Source: Acrasis kona
Taxonomy: Eukaryota; Heterolobosea; Eutetramitea; Acrasida; Acrasidae
NCBI GenBank assembly: GCA_026419775.2
Contig: JAOPGA020001215.1
Span: 1-23,440, forward strand
Reading direction: 5' to 3'
DNA length: 23,440 nt
In this document: positions 8,287 through 16,265 of the stretch, piece after piece
Layout: the number at the start of each line of letters is the position of its first letter
Numbering within the stretch: position 1 is the stretch's first letter
The notes under the pieces: generated by a model
Database searches by the model: none
What the model was told of the DNA's origin: nothing
The model's input: only the letters and a program-made list of their open reading frames with translations
Made by a program: the position numbers and the translations under genes

Positions 8287-8788
8287 TTATTTTCTAATAA
8301 GTCCTTGTATTGTTGTAAATGGATATTGACATTCCAATGTCTTCCCATCAACATAACCCAATAAGATTGGATCAGTTCCAAACTTACTGGTCCATAACGT
8401 TCTAATTCCATCTACAGTTAATACTTCTAGTTTAATTTGGGTGTGAATCGGCACTTTTTCGTCCATGAATAGAGTTATTGTTGATTCTATAACGTTATGA
8501 TGCGTCTTGAATCCAAATCTATCATACAAACCAAGTGGGTCGACAACTACTCCCTGGTATTTTGGAATGCGGAATCCTAAACTCCAATTGAAGCAGTCGT
8601 ATTGTTTTTCTTCCTGGTTATGAAGCGACGACGAATTGAGTAAATATACCTCAGTTTTTAGTTTTTTCTAGCTGTGCGTATGTTTTTCCATCAAAAAGCT
8701 GATTGAATATAAGAGGAGATGCATTAAAGAGTCGTGGTGCGGTTCCGTCTACCATGTATGGCCCACAAGCACACCTTTCTTCAGCCAT
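8287..8788 (-). CDS. Unknown protein of about 166 residues, reading frame broken by one base
   Basis: The minus strand begins with ATG at 8788 (MAEERCACGPYMVDGT) and runs 45 codons to a TGA at 8653-8651. One base further on, the next frame continues without interruption from 8652 to the stop at 8287 (EVYLLNSSSLHNQEEK...FTTIQGLIRK). Nothing between them works as an intron: there is no GT donor in the last 60 nt of the first part. Dropping a single A from the run of six at about 8663-8668 gives QLEKLKTEVYLLN, a natural join. A sequencing indel is the simplest reading. A recent mutation or +1 frameshifting at AAC TGA G is possible. The product looks like a compact beta-rich protein (VVVDPLGLYDRFGF...LFMDEKVPIHTQIKLEVLTVDG). 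I do not recognise it. Confidence 0.6.
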
Positions 8789-9620
8789 ACCACTTCAACA
8801 AAAAAATTTGAGTTGAGTTATTTTAAAAATAGATTACTCGAAATTCAATGAAGAAAGATCTTGTTCACATACACAATCGTACAGAATCAATGTTTATCAA
8901 TACGAAGCAATCAACACAAAAACAAACAAGTTCACACTCAAGTACTGACCAACCCAGCTGAGTACCAAAAAGAAGTGCATATACCGACTTTAGTTGAAAA
9001 AACATATTTAATATTAAGATTTAACTCTTAATCACTCCACACATTTATTTGGCTCTGGGTTGACCGAAATTGACCTTAGAAAACACATTAAAATACGCTG
9101 GGGCATGGGTGCACAAGTGACTTTTCAACATCTTTTTTTCAATTTTTATCGTTTATATCAATTGTATGCATCGATATAAGACTCAAAATTTTTGGGACCG
9201 AAGAAGAGTTAAGGATTATGTTATTAAATTGGACTACTGCAGGGAGAGTGATATTTCCAGTGCCGATTTCCGCACACATTGGGTAATACAACGCATTATT
9301 GAAAATTACCATGTCCCTGATATTTATCCTGTTTGATTAAATAAGGTTCTTATTGTATTCCTACAAACAGAAACAATTCTTACTGTGGTGTTCCCACCGC
9401 ACAAATTTCTACAATAGTTTATTTGATAGGAGTTTAAAACAGACCAACAGGCTTTGATTCATCAAATTAAGGTCACCGCCCCCCTCTGGAAATATTTAGA
9501 CTATAAAACGGTTTCAAGTCCTACTCCGGATCGTAAAAGTCACACCTTAAAATGAAGTTTGACAGGTAACTATTTATAACTGAAAAAATGTACATATAAG
9601 ACAACTTTAAAAAGATTCAA
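8789..9620. other. Upstream region of the PAS-RGS receptor gene with leader intron and uORF
   Basis: About 830 bp, mostly AT-rich. It holds one possible small ORF (9166-9336, listed separately). A TATA-like CTATAAAACGG lies at 9501. A likely 35-nt leader intron runs from 9566 to 9600 (GTAACT...ATATAAG). Before it is ATG AAG TTT GAC AG, which after splicing reads a 7-codon upstream ORF ending in TAA at 9608-9610, eleven bases before the main ATG. Confidence 0.45.
9166..9336 (+). CDS. Possible small ORF, 56 residues
   Basis: The frame opens at 9166 (MHRYKTQNFWDRRRVKDYV) and closes with TGA at 9334-9336. The composition is balanced (many Arg, Asp, Tyr, Ile; ends NYHVPDIYPV), unlike the AT-rich noise around it, so it may be real or a remnant exon. 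No motif is recognised. A second short frame starts at 9105 and overlaps it. Weak evidence. Confidence 0.25.
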   Translation: MHRYKTQNFWDRRRVKDYVIKLDYCRESDISSADFRTHWVIQRIIENYHVPDIYPV

Positions 9621-11852
9621 ATGAGAATGGGTGAGATAAAGGACCAGTCATCGCGTACACCCTCTGTTGATCCAGTACTCTATGCCTCCCCAACGAGTTG
9701 TACATCGGTTCAATTAGAGTCATCATTCGTAATTCCATCATCTAGCAGAAAGAACACAAGTAAAAGAGAAGGCAAAAGTACAAAGACTACATCCACAGAG
9801 GAGACCTCAAATAAACGTTCAAAGTTGGAAAATACAAAAGTGTTACAGTTCGAATGGTATGATTTGGTCATTATCATCATTTCAATCGCAACATTACTCA
9901 TAGCCACCGGTATTTCCGTAGCATTGTACTTTACATTACAACAACAACAAATCTTGCAACTAAAATCACAATTTCAAGCCCAAACAAATTTCCAGAAAGA
10001 TTTAGTGCAGTCCAACGTGAACAAATGTGTACAGTTGACATTAACATTGGCAAGTTTCTTCAAGTATCGAACCAATGCAGTAAATGTCTATTCGGACTAT
10101 TTACCATTCATTAACGAATCCTCATTACTATCTAATGGAGCTAATCAAATCGTTTACGTTTCAATCGTACAACAATCACAAAAAGAGAGCTACATACAAC
10201 AAGTCCGCCAGAGAGGTCGGGACTATACCAACTTTTTTATTTCCGGAAGAACCAGTACAAATGACATTATAACAAACATAACGGCACCAATTTACTATGT
10301 AGAGGACATGATCTATCCAATGACTTTCTCTTCGAATCTTGGAATGGATGTGACTCAGAGACCGACTGATAACTCGCATCTTTATAGAGCGTTACAAACT
10401 GGTAGAGTGTCTGTTTCTACTGCTTACACTCTGGCGTCTACTAATACATCTGGTATTGTAATGTGTTACCCGATTGTCAACTATACAACTGGTGAGTACC
10501 AGGGATTGTCGTGGGTTGCGAATACGTTGAGTGGTATGATTGGAAGTGCAATGGGTGCTGATTTTTTAATAAATACTGCTGTGGTGACTCTTGTTGATAC
10601 TTATCACAATGTGTCACCTTTTATGTACTCTTCTTTGTCTTCTCCTTCTCAACTTGCTTATTTACCTCGCCAAGTAAATGAATTGAGCGACCTTACTGGT
10701 GATGATCATTTGAATATTGTGTTTAATGCTCCGTATACTTTGCAATACTCACTCTCTATTGCCGATCGTAATTTTTCACTGTATTTTACTCCCACTCGAT
10801 CATTTATTGATTCCATTTCGAGTATTGAAAAAATTGTTTGTGCAGTGATTCCTTTTGTTGTTTGGATCTTGGTTGTCCTGTTCGTTGTAATGGTCTTGAC
10901 AAGGCTCAAAAATCAAAACAGACTGTTACGTTCTGAAAAGGAACGGTTGGTGATATTGGGATCATCTAGAGCTAACTTATCCGATCTATTAAATAGAATG
11001 TCTGCTCAGGAGAGAAAAACAAGAAGTACTCTTGATAGCATTCCAGACTACGTCATGTCCATCAATCAAAGTGGTCGCATCATCCAAACAAATGCAACAT
11101 TCGACAGAGTGATTGGTTACACTGCTACGGAGATGGAAAAGGGTGCATTCGTAGGTCAAATTTTGTCCGAACTTCCTTTTAGATTCTACGAAACAGATAA
11201 TAGACAAGTAGAAACGTTTTTGGTGACACGTTATGACAAACGAATTAGAGTGATGGTCACAATTGTTGATTTGTTGCAAAGTCCTAATATCTTATCTTCC
11301 TCTCCTAAACATATTAAAAGTATTGAACTAGTTGAAGACGATGAAAACGAGTCCTTTTTAATAGTCGCCAGACCTCTAGACAATGTTGCCACAGACGCTA
11401 TTCTCGCAAAGCATTTGACTTTCAAAGAATGTCAAGTTGATGGTGTCAGAAGGGATTCTTTGATTTTTGAATTTAAACAAAAATTTAAGAACAATGTTGA
11501 ATTCAGAAGAGCAATAAGAAGATTTGCAAAGGGAGAGAGAAACGAAGAGTTGGTGGAGTTTTTGGAAGCTGTTCTCAAGTACAGAACCCTAATAACAGTT
11601 GAGAAGAGGATGGATAAACAAAGGAAGATTTATAATAAATATTTTGAAAATGATGCGCCCAAGTTGTTAAATCTAGACCATGCTCTGCGCACTCAGTACG
11701 CTCTCAAAGTACAAAAGAGCATAGGAGATGTTGATTTGTTTGATGATGCTGAGACACATGTAGAGGAAACAGTTGTAACTGGTTCATACCAACGCTTTCT
11801 ACAGTCATGTGAAGGCCATCCATGGAGGGAGGAATTGCAATCGGGCTCTTAA
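9621..11852 (+). CDS. Two-TM sensor receptor with PAS and RGS domains
   Basis: 743-residue intronless protein. Residues 1-78 are a Ser/Thr/Lys-rich cytosolic start. TM1 is at about 80-105 (LVIIIISIATLLIATGISVALYF). An extracellular region of about 290 residues follows, with several N-x-S/T sites and the general look of a periplasmic-type (Cache-like) sensor. TM2 is at about 404-427 (AVIPFVVWILVVLFVVMVL), then a short basic and coiled linker. A PAS domain at about 467-580 begins STLDSIPDYVMSINQSGRIIQTN and includes GYTATEMEKG. An RGS-like domain occupies about 621-735 (FKNNVEFRRAIRRFAKGERNEELVEFLEAVLKY, then RKIYNKYF). The layout suggests an extracellular or internal ligand signal tuning G-protein deactivation. 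Heterolobosean genomes are known for PAS and RGS expansions. Two Met codons (1 and 3) are possible starts. No kinase or cyclase domain is present. Confidence 0.8.
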   Translation: MRMGEIKDQSSRTPSVDPVLYASPTSCTSVQLESSFVIPSSSRKNTSKREGKSTKTTSTEETSNKRSKLENTKVLQFEWYDLVIIIISIATLLIATGISVALYFTLQQQQILQLKSQFQAQTNFQKDLVQSNVNKCVQLTLTLASFFKYRTNAVNVYSDYLPFINESSLLSNGANQIVYVSIVQQSQKESYIQQVRQRGRDYTNFFISGRTSTNDIITNITAPIYYVEDMIYPMTFSSNLGMDVTQRPTDNSHLYRALQTGRVSVSTAYTLASTNTSGIVMCYPIVNYTTGEYQGLSWVANTLSGMIGSAMGADFLINTAVVTLVDTYHNVSPFMYSSLSSPSQLAYLPRQVNELSDLTGDDHLNIVFNAPYTLQYSLSIADRNFSLYFTPTRSFIDSISSIEKIVCAVIPFVVWILVVLFVVMVLTRLKNQNRLLRSEKERLVILGSSRANLSDLLNRMSAQERKTRSTLDSIPDYVMSINQSGRIIQTNATFDRVIGYTATEMEKGAFVGQILSELPFRFYETDNRQVETFLVTRYDKRIRVMVTIVDLLQSPNILSSSPKHIKSIELVEDDENESFLIVARPLDNVATDAILAKHLTFKECQVDGVRRDSLIFEFKQKFKNNVEFRRAIRRFAKGERNEELVEFLEAVLKYRTLITVEKRMDKQRKIYNKYFENDAPKLLNLDHALRTQYALKVQKSIGDVDLFDDAETHVEETVVTGSYQRFLQSCEGHPWREELQSGS

Positions 11853-12075
11853 TGTACTTACCATGTTAATTTTGGCTGCATAAACAAAAATCTTTGTAAA
11901 AATAAAAAATGATGTTTTAGTTTTGAGGAAAACTTTTTTGGTAGTAGGTTGTTTACATTGATTTAAAATGTCAAGAATACATGCCACATACTCCATTGAC
12001 ATCTAGTACTATTAATAGGACTGGAGGTGATCTTGTGGCACCTGGTGGCGGTGATGTTTAACAAGAATATTTTTC
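11853..12075. other. Intergenic stretch before the inverted-repeat block
   Basis: It begins with an AT-rich 3' flank of the receptor gene containing AATAAA at about 11900. No coding pattern is seen. Confidence 0.4.
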
Positions 12076-12091
12076 TAAGCAAGTACAGGAG

Positions 12092-12206
12092 CCTTCCGTC
12101 CCACTGTTGAACCTTCCGACCCATGATGAATCCTCCCATACACTATGGAATCCTCCCATGCAATATTGAATCCTCCCATACTATTTATAGTTTAACGTCA
12201 ACATAC
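12092..12206 (+). repeat. Left arm of a long inverted repeat
   Basis: About 115 bp, nearly identical to the reverse complement of 13055-13209. The order is CCTTCCGTCCCACTGTTGAA, then three AATCCTCCCAT motifs, then CTATTTATAGTTTAACG and ACATAC. Weaker similarity continues outward to about 12076 (AAGCAAGTACA against AAGCAGTACA). It also continues inward: the arm is followed by ATGTCAGTGGA, resembling ATGACAGTGGA at the start of the enclosed gene. Confidence 0.9.
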
Positions 12207-12346
12207 ATATGTCAGTGGAAGTATGGCACTATCATAACTGACCATTGTGTGAACTCTCAAACAAGCAGAACAAGTAAATAGATGAAATAATGAATTTATC
12301 AAGCGTTTGTAAAGTTAAAAAAGTCCTCGTCCAACCTAAAGTCGAT

Positions 12347-13047
12347 TTATTGGAGGATGTTCATCAGGTCTCCTTCGATGTTCCCACTGTTGCAATCCTC
12401 TTCAAAATAATTGTTGTCGTCGCTTGCAGAAGGTGATGCACCTCCAAATTGAACATCATTTTCCACATCTGGAGCAGGGTCGCTGAGTACCTGCATTCTA
12501 TCCAAAAGACGTAACAAAGGTGATCTTAAGGTAACTCCAACTTTACCTTCGGCCCATCCCTTCTTGCCNTTGTCGTACTGGTACAAGTGTTTTCCGGTAG
12601 AACGTATTCCAGTACAAATGGTTGTTGAGGTCCTTTTTGAATGCTTAATAGCAAGCACAGTTTCTTCAAGTTTACTTAGGAAAGACGTAATTAATGCCTT
12701 GGGTGTGTTCTCAATCACTTGCCGGTTGGCAATCTGAAACTGTATCGAAAGAAGTGGGTCATCAATGTCTGTCACTTCTTTGTTCACATCTGTATATAAG
12801 ATTACAAGTCGGGCAGATGTAATTACAGAATCAGCACTGTTGTCCTTTTCAACCGCGTCAAAGTGTTCTTGTTGTGGTTGAGGTGTTCCTTTCTCTTCCT
12901 TCCTCGCTTTGCGTGCTTTCTTGCTCCATGACTTATCAACTCTTCCAGGCCCAGGAACAACAAATTCATCGTCTACGTCATTTTGTTCCGGTTGTTCATC
13001 TTCTACGCCCAATCAATGACAGTCTCCTTGGACCAATCCACTGTCAT
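12347..13047 (-). CDS. Unknown protein of about 233 residues inside the inverted repeat, one-base frame break near its start
   Basis: The main frame (13012-12347, minus) lacks an ATG and is preceded by an in-frame TGA. An ATG at 13047 opens MTVDWSKETVIDWA and stops at TAG 13005-13003. Adding one G to the GGG at 13010-13008 would join them as ETVIDWGVEDEQPE. A one-base error or mutation is therefore likely. The protein has an acidic N-terminus (residues 14-35), a Lys/Arg-rich segment (SWSKKARKARKEEKG), a folded-looking core (SARLVILYTDV...SIQFQIANRQVIENTPKALI) and an acidic C-terminus (ASDDNNYFEEDCNSGNIEGDL). One N at 12569 leaves a Lys/Asn ambiguity. I do not recognise the family. It has no transposase-like DDE pattern that I can see. 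Its promoter, with TATTTATAG, sits in the right repeat arm just before the ATG. Confidence 0.65.
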
Positions 13048-13054
13048 CTTTGGC

Positions 13055-13209
13055 GTATGTTAACGTTAAACTATAAATAGTATGGGAGGATTCAATATTG
13101 CATGGGAGGATTATTATGTCATCGGAGATTTCAATAGCGCATGGGAGGATTCCATAGTGCATGGGAGGATTCATCATGGGTCGGAAGGTTCAACAGTGGG
13201 ACGGAAAGG
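13055..13209 (-). repeat. Right arm of the long inverted repeat, promoter-proximal copy
   Basis: Reverse-complement match to 12092-12206, with an extra unit of about 39 bp. On the plus strand it carries four ATGGGAGGATT motifs spaced about 22 bp apart, with one degenerate copy around 13119 (ATCGGAGATTT). On the minus strand it ends in TATTTATAG, TTTAACGTTAA and the ATG of the enclosed gene, so this arm is also the gene's upstream region. Confidence 0.9.
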
Positions 13210-13293
13210 ACAACAGAGTTTGTACTGCTTTACAATCCGTAAAATTAATTGGGTAGTCAACCAACCAAATATTTTTTGAAACCTGATTGAACC

Positions 13294-15701
13294 ATGCCGT
13301 ATTCATCAACAGAGCCAAAAATAAGCGTACGTCATAATTTACTAAAAGTTTCTAAACATTTAGTGTGTAAGTAGAATACAACAGGGCATGTCAACTAACA
13401 AAATGCTTCATTTCACATGTCATTACATTTATAGGGAGTAAGTAACCAATAAGCAACAACGAGCACTAACACTGTGTTATTATAGGATGTAAGTAACCAA
13501 TAAGCAACAACAAGCACTAACACTGTGTTATTATAGAAAGTAAGTAACCAATAAGCAACAACGAGCACTAACACTGTGTTATTATAGGGAGTAAGTAACC
13601 AATAAGCAACAACGAGCACTAACACTGTGTTTTTATAGTATGTAAGTAACAAATAACATGCAATCATCGCTAACATAAATCTCTTTAACTGTAGTGGGTG
13701 AAATTTTTTGTGTTGACAATAATTTGACATTTGTAGCAAGTAAGTTTTATCTACTGATAATATTTTACTTTTTAGTGTAATGAATGTTTTCAAAAAGAAC
13801 GCGAGCAACAGCAACGCGAGCAACAGGAACGTGAGCGACAACAACGCGAACAAGCGAAAAAAGATTTTGAAAACCAACTCACCTTTTCTGACTTGATGTG
13901 CTTGACTCTTGTGAGATTGAACGATGACCGAACCAAGGCCAGAGCCATTCAGACCAACATTGCCAAAGTCGAGAAGAATTTGGAGGAGCTTCAAAAAGCT
14001 AAAGCACAACTCAAAGAGCACATTCAAGGTTTGAATGTCGGTCAGCAACCCGATCAACAAATCATCGATCAGAAAAATGTTGCCGAGAAAAATCACCAAG
14101 TGGTCGTGAATGAATTGTCCAATGCCCTTGACAGCCGTCCCATCATCGACCACCAACAATTAGAACAAATCACCGCCAGTCTATTTGAGTTCAAGAGAGA
14201 TTATCCAGAGAGCCGTCTGGTTCAGGCACGTCAACATCTAGTTGATGAGTACCAAGAACAACTGAAGAAGGAGAAGGAAAGCATCAAGCGTTATGAACAA
14301 GCCAAGCAAAAGGTCATTTCTTTGAGACATGAATTGAGAGCGGCCGAAATTGCATTGGCTTCGATCGATCTCGAAATTGAAAAACACGAACTCAAGGGCA
14401 GAACTCCATCCGAATCCATCAAGAAGCAAGCCATCAAGAAGAATGAAATCGACAAGATTACTCGATTAGTCAAAGTCGAAGAAGAAGAACTTTTTGCAGC
14501 GGGCCAACAAGAACACTTACCCGAGGAGCTGAAACACAATGCAAGATCCGTCGCCAATGTTCGCAATCAGCCACGCGTTCAAAGGCAGGAGTCAAACATG
14601 ATTGGGGATTACAAGATCATTGAAAAATTACAGCATGGAGCTCAAGCTAAGGTTTACTTGTGTGAAAACGCCAACCGAGATCGCGTCGTTGTCAAGGCCT
14701 ATACCGTTGTTGTTGCGAGCGACATTCAAGTGGGAATGAAGGAAGTAAGTGTGACCGCATTGACGCTAACCATTTTGTAGTGCATCACTGTCCAATCCAT
14801 CCAGCATCAAAATGTGATTACCATCTTGGATTACTTTACGGAACACACCTCCACCTTTCAAAGATTCTGTCTTGTNGCCCCCCATTATCAAGGAGGCGAC
14901 ATGGACGCATTACTATCAAGAGCGAGACTGCAAAACCAAAACATCCCCGCACCCGTATGTACTTTTGATTCGACGTTCATCATTGTTTGTAGGTCGTTTT
15001 GCGCATCGCTCATCAATTAGCATCTGGCTTGGAAGTGATCCATGCCAAAGGGATTATCCATCGTGACATTAAACCCAAAAACATTTACCTCACNCCGGAG
15101 GGAGAATCTCTAGTGATTGGAGACTTTGGCCTCGCAAAAAGCAGCAACAACAAGATGAGCATTGCTGGAGAAGAAGATTACATGAGCTTCGAAATGAAAT
15201 CCCAAAAACCGTATTCTGGCCAAACAGACATGTGGTCCTTCGGATGTGTCTTGTATGAATTAATGAGCCTCAAACACAAGAACATGTCCAACGATTATCT
15301 CGAAGCCATTGCCGACGAAAGGCTGTCCGAGTTCAGAAGTGAATTGAAACAAGATATGAACGTGAGTACTACATCATGATTTTGCCTGACCCGTTTAGAT
15401 GAGTGGCATGTATCCTCAACCCTTGATTGAATTGGTCATCAAGTTGTTGCAGAGAAGAGATGTGGACAGACCGACCGCATCTCAAATCGTGCAGATGAGA
15501 GATTTGTTTGGAGGCGTTGAAGTTGTTCGAGCAGATGAACAACAAGAGTGTGTGATTTGCATGGATGCAGCAAAGAGTCATGCTTGCTCTCCATGTGGCC
15601 ATAAAGTTGTATGTGAGGAATGTGCGGAGGGGGTGCGTGAGAGAGGTGTGTGTCCCATCTGCAGAGCAGAAGTAATCCATTGTATTCGCATTTTCGAATA
15701 A
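13294..15701 (+). CDS. Protein kinase with C-terminal RING finger, 13 exons including eight single-codon micro-exons
   Basis: The model is exon 13294-13326 ([11 protein letters not shown]), micro-exons at 13364, 13435, 13486, 13537, 13588, 13639, 13695 and 13737 (3 nt each, CGDKGYWQ), then 13776-14744, 14781-14954, 14993-15361 and 15399-15701. The total is 1872 nt, 623 residues, and every intron is phase 0. The region after the micro-exons starts CNECFQKE, a possible Cys-based zinc site with the micro-exon Cys12. A Gln/Glu/Arg-rich coiled coil follows (about 25-290). The kinase domain runs about 293-570: a poorly conserved Gly loop ([10 protein letters not shown]), Lys at about 325 (VVVKAY), HRDIKPKN at 423-430, DFG 444-446 and DMWSFGC. 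The APE position reads MSFEM, lacking the usual Pro. The C3HC4 RING starts at Cys574 and ends CPICR. The product is probably a kinase coupled to E3 ubiquitin ligase activity. Two N bases (14876, 15094) fall in silent third positions. Confidence 0.85.
13435..13638 (+). repeat. Four 51-bp tandem units, each one codon plus a 48-nt intron
   Basis: The units start at 13435, 13486, 13537 and 13588. Each has a triplet (GGA, GAT, AAA, GGA) followed by a 48-nt segment that begins GTAAGTAACC, contains CACTAAC about 20 nt from its end and finishes TTATAG. The segments differ at only about two positions (an A at 13511 in unit 2, a T at 13632 in unit 4). Donor, branch and acceptor signals are present in every copy, and an in-frame TAA within each would stop translation if it were retained. 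The unit after 13641 begins with a related GTAAGTAACAAATAA and then diverges. Confidence 0.95.
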
Positions 15702-15860
15702 ATATAGTCACGGACTATTATAACAATCAAAGAATTGGATATTGATCCGTATTTTTTCTACAATCCCTGATCCTCTGATCCACGGGCGGTAAGCTGAAAA
15801 ATCCAAAGTCTGATCCGATGAAAAATAAATCATCGAATACATTCAAAAACATTCACAAAC
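15702..15860. other. Short intergenic region
   Basis: It starts with an AATAAA overlapping the kinase-RING stop codon and serves as upstream region for the small gene at 15861. Nothing else is seen. Confidence 0.4.
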
Positions 15861-16100
15861 ATGTCTCACAACGAAAAAGATATCGTTCCCTCCAAGGCAC
15901 GCTCAGGCCGTTTGACTACAATGAACCCCAAAAATACAACTTGGGAAGACCACATAAATGCAATCACCGTGTCTGATCCTTTCAAAATTGGAATGTTGAC
16001 AATGTGCAGCATTGGCGTCCTCAAACAACGTTGTACCCCCACGATACAATTTGTGGACATGGCAACAATTGAATGTCTTGCCGCATTGTTTGGACAATGA
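15861..16100 (+). CDS. Small unknown protein, 79 residues
   Basis: Single-exon frame with ATG in the context ACAAACATGTC, the same as the small gene at 7877. It starts MSHNEKDIVPSKARSGRLTT with a basic, polar leader. It continues with a more hydrophobic half containing three Cys residues (MLTMCSIGVLKQRC and MATIECLAALFGQ at the end). No motif or family is recognised. The C-terminal half could be a helix-turn-helix or a small dimerising domain, but nothing decides this. The stop is followed by about 165 bp up to the convergent TTC39 stop. Confidence 0.5.
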   Translation: MSHNEKDIVPSKARSGRLTTMNPKNTTWEDHINAITVSDPFKIGMLTMCSIGVLKQRCTPTIQFVDMATIECLAALFGQ

Positions 16101-16265
16101 TTACGTCAAAGTTGCAACTCACCTTGTGTTTATTTTCAATTTCGTGGAATTGGATAATTGCATTTTCCTCCTATCATGCAAAGAGTTATGATGCAGCCCT
16201 GTTCAACAATTACTATTATAAAAATAAAATTTAATATTATTTGATTTCATCCTCATTAGCTACTT

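Noticed and set aside
13082-13279. Plus-strand ORF MGGFNIAWEDYY... over the right repeat arm
   Set aside because: Created by the GGGAGGATT repeats; no protein pattern beyond them.
13425-13640. 51-bp repeats taken as a CRISPR array
   Set aside because: Spacers are only three bases and the units carry splice signals within a eukaryotic gene.
13413-14159. Long minus-strand frame of 248 residues with repeated [15 protein letters not shown]
   Set aside because: It is the reverse of the 51-bp intron array and of the coiled-coil exon; the repeat produces the apparent protein. The plus strand has a complete, recognisable gene.
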